From Nematostella vectensis (lineage: Eukaryota; Cnidaria; Anthozoa; Actiniaria; Edwardsiidae): a stretch of 64,000 nt of DNA. This document shows positions 1-34,100 of this stretch, piece by piece (position 1 is the stretch's first letter; the number at the start of each line of letters is the position of its first letter). The position numbers and the translations under genes were made by a program. The stretch spans positions 6,191,501-6,255,500 of the forward strand of contig NC_064043.1 in the NCBI RefSeq assembly GCF_932526225.1. The letters run 5' to 3'. The notes beneath the pieces were generated by a model, which ran no database searches, had not been told where the DNA came from, and worked only from the letters and a program-made list of their open reading frames with translations.

Positions 1-22475
<22,475 letters not shown>

Positions 22476-23219
22476 ATGACAGTAGGCGGAGCCACCTCGC
22501 CCGATGACTGCCCTTTTATTGACTGCGACATGGTGCCTCACCAAGTTGCCCCCCCCCCAAAAAAAAATATATATATATATATAAAGATATAGATATATAT
22601 TTTTTAGTTTTCAAGTTTTTGCAAGCTACATAAATTCGCTCAAAAATCCATTAAACGCCCATATCAAAATGCATCGCCTTCGACAAAAATAAATATATTT
22701 TTTTTTATTAGAAGTAGGGAATTGCAATAATCTTAGGCTACACATGTTTTGTATAAAAATGTTTTGTATGAAATGTAAAATGAAATGAAATTAAAGATTT
22801 TTAATCACACCCAGGATTTGAGGCTTCTCACTTAATGTTAAACTTGTCTTCATTAACAACATTCCAAAATTATAGAGAAAACATTATTCTTCGATTAGTT
22901 ATCAATAACAGCAAACATACAAAACAAATAATAAAACATGCATGAATTTTTCATTATCTCGAAAGACCAAAAACCTACGCTGATTTTAAATATTAATGAA
23001 ATAATAACGCTAACCTGCGAATCCCACACTAATACTAAAACCGCCAAAATACTGATACGAGCTATTGACGTACACCATAGGAACGAGAAAGTGTTTACTC
23101 GAGTGAAACCGATCAGGGCAGCTAAAGTATGAAAAGCTGATAACAGGGAATTCCTTGTGGTCTTACAGAACATAGAAATAACCCCACATTATCAGAGAGC
23201 TGTAACGCATGGTTTAGAT
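22476..23219. other. Intergenic, GSAP to coiled-coil gene
   Basis: Contains the GSAP 3' flank, a short A/C run and AT dinucleotides near 22552-22600. An open frame runs 22938-23132 (+) and, after one TGA at 23130-23132, continues in the same frame to the donor at 23249. It could hold an upstream exon or a decayed exon of the next gene. No homology is recognised. Confidence 0.4.
22687..22692 (+). terminator. Candidate polyadenylation signal of GSAP
   Basis: An AATAAA lies about 210 bases after the GSAP stop codon in AT-rich sequence. It is the first canonical signal seen downstream. No transcript evidence is available. Confidence 0.45.
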
Positions 23220-26200
23220 ATGTTTTTACTGGACAAATCGCGTATAACGGTGAGTAGAGATCTTGTTTTGAATAAGAAGGGATATACCCTGTTAAAATAA
23301 CTAAACAAACTGTGTTGTACTAAAATTATTTTTCGTATTTTTATCAAATTTTGCTTCTTCTTATTTTGAAAAATGCGCACATTATTTAGCGTCACCATCC
23401 AGACTAAGAATAGATCCCATAGTAACAAATCCCTAGCCTTACAACAATGTCCTCATACTCTCTCTTTTTCTAATTATTTTAATTTTAATAACTTTAAAAC
23501 CTAGCAGCAATATTCACAAGAGAACAGTTCAATCTGTTCAGTTTATTTTCCGTGATGACGCTTCAGAATTTTTTTTCCATGAAGTTGTCATGACAGCTCA
23601 TCCACGATGGCCACCACTAGATACGCGGCAGCCAGCTCAGGTCACTGAAAGCCGCATTGTCACCAGTTTACTTCCGGTCGATTACGTAAGAATCTCCGAT
23701 GATTTTTTACGGAAAACACGAAAAATATTTCAAAATATAGAAAGCAGTGTGTCTATTGGAAGTTTCTTCGAGGATGTGATCGATAATTTAGAGCGGATGG
23801 CCTGTTAAATATTTCGGATTCTAATAGATTCTTTTGTCTTTTAACGGTTAAGGTTTTCGTCGGACCTCCGGAAGTAAACTGGTGATAATGCGGCTATTTC
23901 GGTAGATTAGTTTCGATAGATTATATATTATCGGGAATTGGACCCCTGGTAAACTTTCTTCCCAAAAAAGAGTTATATCAGATTATCAATTAAGTTTCAA
24001 GTACGAATTTCTGCTTTTTGGGTGAGTTAGAGAGGCTACCACAGATGTATTTCCGTGAACTAAAATTTTACGTCTTTCATCCAACTTGTTCAAAACGGCT
24101 AGAGGAGAGAATTTAGTCCCAGAAAATGTTGCGTGTGATATCGTATGTTGCAAACGTGTATACGGAGAAAAAACCGATCATTAAAATGAAGAAATCCCTT
24201 TCTTGTTTAGATAAATGATTTACGCCAGGTGTCCCAAGCGTCACGAGAAGCCAGACTTGACCAGGAGCTCGCCCGCTTCGAGGACTGCCTGGAAATTACC
24301 TTAGTAGATAAGACGAGGTTCCTTGAAGATCTTTACCGAAGATTGCAGCAACTCACAAGTAGATGGCGGTCATGGCATCGAGGCTCATCGAGCACGGGAG
24401 GCCGAGGGACACAGTTCATTTCAATTGGACAGGTAAGTTTTGCTCAAAACAAGTCCAGGGCACCCAATAGTCCCCTTAACAGCCAACCTGATCATTGTTT
24501 CGTGTTTGGGCTATGCGCAAGGGCATACAACGAGCCCCCTTCCCGAAACACGTTAAAATGGCATATTTCGTCGTTTGAATATGTTCATTTTTCTCAGCTA
24601 GGAGTGGTTAGGCATTTCAGCACATGAATAATTGCCCGTATAACCGATCGGGCCAATTTCCCCCTAAGCATCCGCTCAGCGCCCCAAAAAATATTCCCAG
24701 CCTAACTAGTTTGACTCCATTAATTTGCCAGCAGAACCATTCGGGACATTTTTATTTTTTTTGCCCAGAAACCTAGGGGTCTCTAACATCTCAACGGGCG
24801 GCGAAAAATAGGGCTGCGATGCAGATCCGTTTTGGTGCCCTTGTATGTGCATTGCTTGACAGATGACGGGACAAATGTACAAGGCTAAAGCAACAGTGTA
24901 CTAAAAATACACATATAAGAAAGTTACACGACAATAGAGTGTTCTGGATATAATAGAAGTGTTTGGGCTAGGCGCATTGTTTGACAGATAACGGGACAAA
25001 CGTACAAAAGCAATAGTGTACTGTCGCTAATTAATGTGTAATGCTTGTTTTTAGCTTTTTAGATTTATAAGGGTTTTTTTATAATAGGTTTATGTTTTTT
25101 GGTGGATGTATTTTGTCCTCAGATTGAGGAACTGGTAGTATGGGATCGTACGATCCATACCAAGCACAGAACATCGACAGACACATCCGCAGGAGATGAA
25201 GACAAGCCAATCGACACGCTCATTCGATTTTTGCAAGCTTGCAAGGATTCTCAAGACCTGTATGACCAGTTTGACCATAATCTATACCGACCTCTCAACG
25301 AGTTTTTCAAAGATGAGCAAGTCAAACCACTGGCGCAGGCGCTCGTTGGCGTTATGGGGCGCTGGAAGGGACTCCTTTCTCCAGGTTTGTACATAGCTTT
25401 TAGTACGTTGTAGTACTTTGCAGTAGCTTACAGATGAGGCAAAAGAGCCCGTGGGATAACTCCCGATAGAAACAAACGGGGGTGATCGTCGGCAAACTGA
25501 ATGTTAACTCCAAGAGATAGCACTTTGGGTGTGGTCAACAGAAATTCTTACCCCTAAGGGAAAACAAATTGGGTGTGGTCGAAGGAATTTTTAACCCTAA
25601 GAGAAAGCAGGATCGGAAAAACCATTAAACACCGCTAACTAAATTGGTCGAAATTTTATACCCTAAAAGATAGGACAATCACCACCGTCTACTTTTATCT
25701 AAGTGGAGAAACAAACCACCACATGGAGTCGTCTCGATGGAATTTCGAGCATCGGTCTTTCTTTGCTACGTCAAGAGGCTAATTCTTGAACATTAGTCAG
25801 TAGAAAAAAAAATGCCAACCTTCTTTAGCATCACGACGTTGGTCTCTTCAAATTACTCCGATTTCTATAACTGCTCGTAATCCTTGTTTTAACGTCGTGC
25901 TGTGTGTTGTCTGTTCGCAGGTCCCATCAATCACCGAATGTTCAGCGCAAAAAGCGCAGATGCAGTCTACTACATGGACCTGACCTGCCGACCACGTGAC
26001 TCCCAATTTAACCTCGTTCTCAGGCTCGTCCCAGACCTCTCACTCAAGGCTTTCGAGGCTTTTTGTCTTGCAAAGCAGTGGCGCTCTAGCGTGGGTCCAG
26101 CCGGATACACGCGCGAGTTGAACTATATTTATTCCAAATGGATACCAGAGAAACGTGGTGCAGATAGTGATTTTCATTGTAAAGCCATCGGAGGTAAGTC

Positions 26201-27605
26201 AGCGATTAAGAAAAGCTTTGAGCTGATGACCAATCAGGAGAGGCTTCGCGAAGTGCAGAGTAAACTGTGTGCGACTGAAAAAGTCATTGCGAACTCATCC
26301 GAGCATATGCATGATACGAGCTCAGAGGCGCATCGCCTGTCGGGCGCAATCGGAACCACTCTTGAACAGCTCGGATCCATGAGACAAAAAGTAAAGACTG
26401 CGCGTTTTGCGCGGGGAGAGATCGTCCGTGGAATGGGCCGAACCAAGGGCTACATCGATATGCTGCAAGAAGAGATGAAGAGAGAGCAACAAGAGGTAAC
26501 TATGGCTTCTGAAGAAATGGCGCGCGTAAATACAATCCTCTGTAATCCAGGGCATCGCGGTCATCAGAAGTCTTTCCGGTTACGCTTGACCGCGACGCCC
26601 TGGGACCTAACTTTGTTATTGTCTCCATTTGAAAATACATCGGCTCATTTTCAAAAAAATCCTTTAAGGTAATATTCATGATGGAATCAGTTATTTGCCT
26701 GCATCATTAGATGGAAATAGATTCTTTTAGTTATTTGGCTTTGTTCGCCGCACAAAACAGGGAGTGTAAAAAGGCGTAATTATTAAAATATATACATAGT
26801 ATACCATGACATATCCAAATTTACTGACATTTTTCAAATGCGATGCGCGTTTCCCTGGCGACCAAGAGAGTTGTAATTCTCACAATTTTCAAAGCTACAT
26901 GGCTCTTCATGTTTTGGAGCGCAAATATATTTTTTTGGCACGCTGTTTGGCTGGTGAAGTTCATGTGCATATAAAAGTGCGTTTCCCTTTGGCATAGCTC
27001 CTAAAACTGCCAAGGTGGCTACGGTAACTCACTGTAAGAGAGAAAGAAAACCATAAGGCGACTGATACAGCCATATTCCTTTAAATCATCAAGGGCATTG
27101 TGTTACAATTTTGCGGCACTAAATGCCGCACTAGTCGGTAGCTAATTTGTAAACGTATTAATTGATTTGACAGATCCAAAGGATTCGTGCAAGGCTTATT
27201 CAATCAGAAATTAGCTGGAAGTACACTAACAACCGCGAAATGACTAGGGTGCTTGAAGACGACCTTGCCGAGTCCATAGCGAGATGCCAGCACCTCCGTA
27301 CGGAGATCACCCGGGCGGAATCCGGATACGGCATTCAAAAAAATCGACATCGCTCGGCATGCGACCGACTGAACGACGAACGCGACGGGCTCGAGTCGAT
27401 CAAATCTGAGCGCGTCGCGATTAGCCGAAAGCTACTCAAGTCCCGAGACAAGCAAAGGGTACACGAAAAGAGGTTGGTCACTGCCGCTGACAATTTTAAC
27501 TCACTAAAAGAGGAGCTGAGACAGAGCAAGCTGACTCAGAATGTACTTATACGGCAGATGCTACAACCAAAGCAGGAGGAGCGTCCTTGGACTAAGACTT
27601 TGTAG
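23220..27605 (+). CDS. Unrecognised protein with C-terminal coiled coil
   Basis: I do not recognise this gene. Proposed exons: 23220-23249 (start uncertain), 24211-24432, 25123-25384, 25921-26525 (or 26495; both donors are in phase), 27174-27605 (TAG). Phases 0, 0, 1, 0 agree at every join, giving about 516 residues. The N-terminal half (to about residue 270) is mixed alpha-helical, with WDRTIHTKHRT, a helix-rich stretch including FLQACKDSQDLYDQFD, and later CLAKQWRSS. From about residue 275 to 500 it is almost continuous charged heptad-like helix rich in E, R, K and Q, typical of a coiled coil. No signal peptide or membrane segment is seen. It is convergent with CCDC146, and its last 65 bases are tandemly triplicated. 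The first exon may be wrong; exons 2-5 are well supported by splice sites. Confidence 0.65.
23650..23895. mobile_element. 246-bp MITE (copy 2)
   Basis: Nearly identical over its full length to 6551-6796, with the same inverted ends. The flanks here are not TTAA, so the target duplication has mutated or was lost by rearrangement. It lies in the first intron proposed for the coiled-coil gene, in the same orientation as copy 1. Confidence 0.85.
25440..25740 (-). repeat. Dispersed repeat with TTTTAGGGTTAAAAT motifs, copy 1
   Basis: In inverted orientation this segment shares GATAAAAGTAGACGG, TCCTATCTTTTAGGGT, ACCACACCCAAAGTGCTA and TTTGCCGACGATCA with 58290-58650, in the same order. It lies in an intron of the coiled-coil gene. 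Confidence 0.75.
26548..26604. repeat. Short hairpin-forming inverted repeat
   Basis: CCAGGGCATCGCGGTCA is mirrored by TGACCGCGACGCCCTGG about 23 bases later, just after the alternative donors of the coiled-coil gene. It is probably a small foldback element. Confidence 0.6.
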
Positions 27606-27741
27606 ATAGACTTTTACGGCAGATGCTACAACCAAAGCAGGAGGAGCGTCCTTGGACTAAGTCTTTGTAGATAGACTTTTACGGCAGATGCCACAGCCAA
27701 AGCAGGAGGAGCGTCCTTGGACTAAGACTTTGTAGATAGAC
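27547..27741 (+). repeat. 65-bp tandem triplication of the last codons and stop
   Basis: Three adjacent 65-base copies, starting TTATACGGCAGATGC or TTTTACGGCAGATGC and ending TTTGTAGATAGAC, with very few differences. The first copy encodes the last 19 residues and the TAG of the coiled-coil gene; the other two lie in its 3' UTR. The unit is not a multiple of three, so the extra copies cannot be read through in frame. Confidence 0.92.
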
Positions 27742-27957
27742 TCAGATAAGTCACCTACTGTAAATGAATTAAGGGAACACCCCCCTTATCTAAAATTCGC
27801 TCCTCTTAGCTCACGAGTTTGTATTGAGCGCCATACTCTTACGCCTCCTCTATTAAACGAAAACAGGAGATTTCCCTCATAAAGTAACACTCAAACGCCC
27901 CCCGAGGAGGAGGTTAAACTGTCATAACAAATTATTATTGTATTGTAACGTGCAACG

Positions 27958-27963
27958 TTTATT
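27958..27963 (-). terminator. Candidate polyadenylation signal of CCDC146
   Basis: AATAAA on the minus strand (TTTATT on plus), about 150 bases past the CCDC146 stop. Its transcript would overlap the 3' UTR of the convergent gene. Confidence 0.45.
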
Positions 27964-28068
27964 AGCTCACGTTTGTGGTATTTTGACCTTTCTATAACAT
28001 CTACAACTATAACTTCTTATATCTTATGCCTTCTTACAAATATTTACAGATTTTTAAAATAACAAAAC

Positions 28069-28074
28069 AATAAA
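28069..28074 (+). terminator. Candidate polyadenylation signal of the coiled-coil gene
   Basis: An AATAAA 464 bases after the TAG and only 36 bases from the end of the CCDC146 coding region on the other strand. If used, the two convergent transcripts overlap. Confidence 0.45.
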
Positions 28075-28109
28075 GCCTAACCAGACATTTCGCTCCCCAT
28101 ATCACGATG

Positions 28110-31100
28110 TTATATCTCAATAGGTTTTATTATCGGCTTTCGAATATGACGCATAGTAGAGCCAGGCTCCGTCGGCTTGAACGGCGCGAGTGAGCCATAG
28201 GGTCTGGGAATAGGTAGCTCGGTGTCATCATCCGGGATATATGCATTGGGTCGAGGCTCGGCAGTCGTGTAAATACCTCCTGGTAATCGGTAATGCTCTT
28301 CCTCCTCTTCACGCTGTGTAGACAAATGGAGTCAGTGTTAAGAGTAGGTGAATATGGTGAATTCACTTTGATTAGAGCGCCAACCAAAATGCTCGAGTTT
28401 CTTGATTATACTAGGAGGCCCAGGGCTTTTATTAACTTTCATAATAGGCGGTGGGGATTGATAAGTAGGGAGTGGAAGTTATTTTATCTTTAAAGCTCAA
28501 ATAAAACTTTAGTCGTCTTTTAAAAAAAGTAGTCGGTGCTTGGTGGAAAATAGCTGGCACTTCCGCCGGCCGCCGCAGCCTAATGAAACCCCCTGGAGGC
28601 CTATTTTCTAGGTAAAGTATCTTTCGAGGCATGCTATTTCAAGGGAGCCTTCGTAATCATGCTGCAAAGAGGGTGATCAACTTGCTAAAATTGTATATGT
28701 GACTGACCTGCATGGCTTGTATATTGTCCACTTCCCTTCTCTCTTCGTCCCTGATCATCCTCTGCCACTCCCTCTCCGCCTCCTCGCTCGGCGCCTCTCC
28801 GCGCTCCATGCGGATGTACGCCTGCTCAACCTCCTGCTCTTTGCCTTTCACTACCTGCTGTAGCTTGAGCGCGTTTGCTTGATTCATGGATAACTCCGAC
28901 ACCATGGCCATCATCTTCCGCGTTGTGTCTTTGATCTTGGCCTGGTATTCGTTCACCTAGAAGGTGTATAGAAGTACTTTACACTTGCGATTTTACACTC
29001 GAAAATCGGTAGGCTGCAGCAAATTTCGAATCACAGCGCGCGCGATCAAAAGTTGCACAAAAAGCGCAAGGTCAACGAGCGTATACGTCGCTACGCTTCT
29101 GACCAATCCCTATAGTAAGGCTTCTACAGTCGTTCTAACGCATAAGAGACTAGCACATCCCTTAGGATAAACTTGACTGAACGATGCACTATTGTAGGGA
29201 AGAAGTTTGGCAATAAAAAATACACCTAAAATTATGCGTCAAAGTACAACCATTCCCGTATTAGTGCTACATTTAAAACAACGTCGGCACCATTGCTGTC
29301 TTCACAGTGCATACCTTTTTGGCTAGTTCCAGCGTGTCCTCCTTGCCTGTCTCCGCCTTGTTCTTGGTTCTATCCGCCAATCTTGTGACCTCCTCAAAGA
29401 TGAGGTCCTTCTCAAGGAGTTTCTCCTCCTTCTCGGCTAGCCTCAACTCAAGCTCCTCTATCTTCTTGGCCAGGATGTCCGGCTCGGGGTCAGCCCCGCT
29501 CAGCAGCCGTACCCGCTCCTCGTTAGATGGGTCTTCTAGTTCCTTCTCTAGGTCTGCTAACCGATCTCTCGCTGCTGCGAGCTAAAGAAGATAATAAAGT
29601 GATAATACATAGGAGGGTGTTACCTTAAGGGAACGAGGATGACGTTCACGTTGAAATCTTGGGATATCAGTTAAATTTTAGTACAAAGATACGTTTATTT
29701 TTTAAGATATACTTAATTAATATATATACACCCCTTATTATGAAGATAACGAAAACGTATTTAATGGTAATCTGAAAAGTGTTTCAACAGAACGTCGTTC
29801 GCAAAGAGGGTTTTTATTAGTAATATAAAAACCAAGACTCGTGGAGTTGTGAATAAAGCGTATACGAACAGTAGTATAGGAATACAATCGTTGTCCCTCG
29901 CACATACCTGTATCTGTAGAGTGACAAGCTCGTTGTCCAAGGCCCTCTTGTTCGGCATGTTCTTATTTGCAAGTCCTATACCGCGACGGATCTCATTCAG
30001 CTGAATCAACAAAAAAACTGTCTGTTAGCATGACAATGACAGAAAGGTGTGCTGTCCAAAGTTAACCCAATCAAAATATGGAATAGGTGAAGCGCCTTTT
30101 TCCATGGCTCATTCTAGTATGTCAAGACATAGTGTAAGTCAAGAAACACTAAGCACTGGTGCTTGACAAGGGTTTTGTCTTTATCAAGACCCCTTGATAA
30201 GATCGAAGCCATTATGGGGAGACGCCAATTGAGCTACTAAACCACTGGTCAAGTAAAGTAGTGCAGCTTTTAACGTGACTCTTACGCTTTGGACTTTCTA
30301 TGTAGAGAATGTAATGTAATGAATGTAGAGATGAAGTTACTTACCTCCATTTTAAGGAAGCGAATCTCTTCTTCTCTGGCTTTTAGTTCCACGTCACCAT
30401 TACGAATCATCGTATCTGAGGGACAAAATAAGTTGTAACAAAAGCAATTCCCCGTCCTCTCAATAAAAAGGTGCAAAAGTAACTTATCGTTCTACCTTGG
30501 ATGTTAAGTTTTTCGTAGAAAACGCAAACTTCTTCATTCCTTTCAATAAGCTGGATTCCCCTGTGAGAAAAAGTTTTAAAATTCACAAAATTTTACTTCA
30601 TAAAAGATCACTAACGTGATCTGTAGCACTAGATTAGCGCAAAGTTAGTTAAACCAAGATGATGGGTTGACTTAATTTCAAGAAAATATGTTATGCTCTA
30701 ATATTCTATCAGTGAGAAGTAACCAGCCGAGTCCCGTCGATATCTTCGGGTTTTCTGTGGTTTTTCGGGTTCTCTGGGTTAATGATCTACTGTAGCGTCG
30801 CCCGAAACCTCATCTACATTGACTCTCTCAAACTCCTCTTGACCAATGACCAGCCACACGAGTTCGGACCAGAGCGGCCAGGAGCTAAGCTGAGAAGTAA
30901 ACTCTGTGTGTTCTATCACTAACGACCATTAAGGTAATACTCACATATCATTGCGCTCCTGGACGCTAGTCTCGTAACGTTTTCGTAGCTGCACCATGTT
31001 CTCCTCGGCTTTGTTGATGAGCTCGTTTAGTTTGGCAATATCAAGACGCTGTGGAAATTCACATAGTTTAATAAAAGCACGGTCATTAGATAGTGACGAT

Positions 31101-34100
31101 GTGCAATTAGTTTTTAAACTTTGGTAAAAAAAAACGCCTTGTCAAATTTGACTACAAATGTCTTTGAATATAAGCATAGTACACACTTGAAATGCAAACA
31201 TTTCCACCAGCAGTTCAGTTTATATAATACTTTATGATAAAAGGCTCAATATTATTATATGCAAACAACCACTTCCGGTGGAATAGCGCACGCTGATTGG
31301 CTGTTGAGCGGTCCGGATCCTGCTGTCATCATCCACAAATGCTGAACTTCTAATTAAGACATCCTCTGATTTTTTACCAACAATTTTGTGAAATAATTTG
31401 GTCCCAATTGATCGTCGGCCTGCGGCCTCGGTCAGTACAAAAAACCTGCGGGCTGAGATTTCTCAGTACCGACCTCGCGCTTGGCTAATAAGTAGTATTT
31501 TTATACTGTAAGAGACGCAATATCAACTAACCAACTGTTCACGCTTCTCGCGGCTCTCTTCATCCTGCTTGCCCTGCTTGCTTGCTTCATTTCGCAAGCT
31601 ATCTCGGATAACGACAGCATTGCTCCTCTTGAGACGAGCTTTTTGTAAAAGTCTATACAGGACAAAAAAAAAAATCAGCACAAATGTACTATCCTAAGAC
31701 ACGCAAATGTATCGAATATGTATCAATAAATTTAAGGAGAACCATTTCTCAAAAGTATGTAATAGGCGTGGCAAATAATTGTGAAGCGTATGTTTTTTTT
31801 TAAATTTGTGTATGTAATTGGTATTTAGAAAACATACATTCCTTTTAAGTGCACCAAACTCAATTTTTTCCCATGTATGTACTAGGTACTATGTAGGTGA
31901 ACTATTGCATACCTTTAAATACCCAAAACATACTTCATAGACATGGGTATTGAGTAAAAAGTTACACGTATTCACAACACCTTCCTATTTCTCTATTTGT
32001 GTGTCTGCTGTGATATAGCAAATGTGATGCCATACTGTAGGTGGCAAGATCTAATAATAACCCCTGATCGTCCTTAATTTAAGGGATAGTTCTGTACAGT
32101 ATACGGTACTTTACTACTTTTATACAAAGATCCTATACCTGGTGATGAAATACATATATTACAACATGTTTGCATAATTTCAGTCTTTAGTATTTTACTT
32201 TTTTAGTACTAGGCGACTATTAAATAAGCTTAATATCTGGTTAAATACTAAACACTTACCTGTCCTTTGCATTTACTTTGGACCGGAGAATTTCAATTTC
32301 ATTTTGAAGGATTTTAATCTTTTCTCTCATTTCCGCTGCTTTCTATAGGAGAAAAGAAAGGCAAAATAAAGTGGGTGATAATTAAATTGGCTTAGGAGAA
32401 GAAAAACTTCAGTAAGGTTAAACAGGTTGAACCTCTGTTTTTTTTAATGTCTGAATCAAGAAGGTTGGTAATATCAATGAGATTAAATCACTTTTCCCAC
32501 CTGTGTACTGGTTTGAATCAGGTTCACACACTTATTTCTTTCATTCTTTATGACATCATAAAGTTTGGCAAAGTCAGAGAGTCTGGAAAACAAAGTTTGA
32601 CAAAATCAGACAGTCTGAAAAAAAAAAAAGGTTCTTAAAAAAAAGATGAGTTGCCAAATAACAAAATAGAAATAGCCCATCAATGAGAAACAGTATTTTT
32701 CAAGAGCATTAAGCAGGCAAAACCTAGGCAACCCCCCATCATGAGCCCTGAGCAGACCCCCTGTCAGATGACCTTTCCCTGATCCAAGAGAAGACAACAT
32801 CCACAGTCCATTCCCCCCCCCCCTCAAACAGAAGACTAACCTGTGTTGCATCTCAGCATACTTCTTGGCACTGTCTTGTATATTCAAATTTTTGGTTTTG
32901 AGATCTTCCAAAGCTCTTTGGTATCTCAACTGGAAAGACAATTTTTTTCATCAATTCGGAGATTAGGGTTAGGGTTAATATCAGTATCTCCAGAGTCCTT
33001 TAAAGTACCCTATAATTGTAGATAATTTTCTTACCTCAGCTCTCATGTAGTCACGTGCCTTTTGCTCTCTTTCATCTGCCTGTGACCAATAAACATTCAC
33101 GGTTTAAATATTCTCTCTGAATAAACCCTGCACAGTGAATGACTAGTTTAACCTTGATCCCCTCTGATTTTAAACCATGTACAGTGTACAGTATGATAAA
33201 TCAAACTTACCTTAGCAATATCACCCCCCCCCCCCAGATGAGTTTACCTTGTTCTTGTCAGTCAATCACATCTGCTCTTACCTTGATCTGTGCAAGCCTT
33301 GTCAGGTCAATAACATCCACCCGTAGTTCACTCTGTTCCATGAGCAGCCTCTCCTCTTCCTGGATCATCTGTTCAACTCTAGCCCTCTCTCTTGAAGTCA
33401 GCGCATTCTGAATAGACAAAAAATCACCTATTACCTATTATAATCACCTATTGCATTTAAATGAAACAATCACCCACAATGCAATTCAATTAGGATGGGT
33501 CAGGGTTATCCCTAATAATTGCTAGCAGTTAATTTCTCTGACAGGGAAAAACTGTAGATAACAGCCAGCTGAATAATGGCTGGTAAGACCTTCTTTGTTT
33601 CCTAGCCAAATAAAAGTGTTGTATTGTATTGTTGATTTCTATAGTGCCTGACAAGATTACCATGACAAGATCATTGAAATGCTTCACATTTATAATACTA
33701 GTACGTTGGTAAAGTATTAAGAATGTCCTGTCTTGGAACTGAGGAACACAAGCTTCTTGTAAGCTCACATACATTTAACAAGTCAAATTCATGGCTGAGA
33801 AACAGAAAGATACTATCAATGTCTCGACCAGGAATTGAACCCATTACAGCAGAAGTTGAGAGGACCAATACAGTGACACGCTAACACACTGGGCCACACG
33901 TGATTTCTTTAAATGGTGATTCCTAAAGGAGAACCCTGGGAGATTGATAATCCCAGCTACCTGTTGAGCAAGAGTTCTCTTAGTGACATCCACTTCTCTT
34001 TGCAACTCTTTTCGCTTATCTAGGAGTGTGCCATCATCTCTCGGAGCACTTTCCACTTGACTTTTGACCTTGTCGTAGATAGACTTGACATGAGCAAGGG

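Noticed and set aside
23590-23808. Frame inside the second MITE copy
   Set aside because: It coincides with the element, and the other copy lacks the same frame.
29307-29585. Serine-rich plus-strand frame
   Set aside because: Antisense of CCDC146 coding exon 29315-29581.
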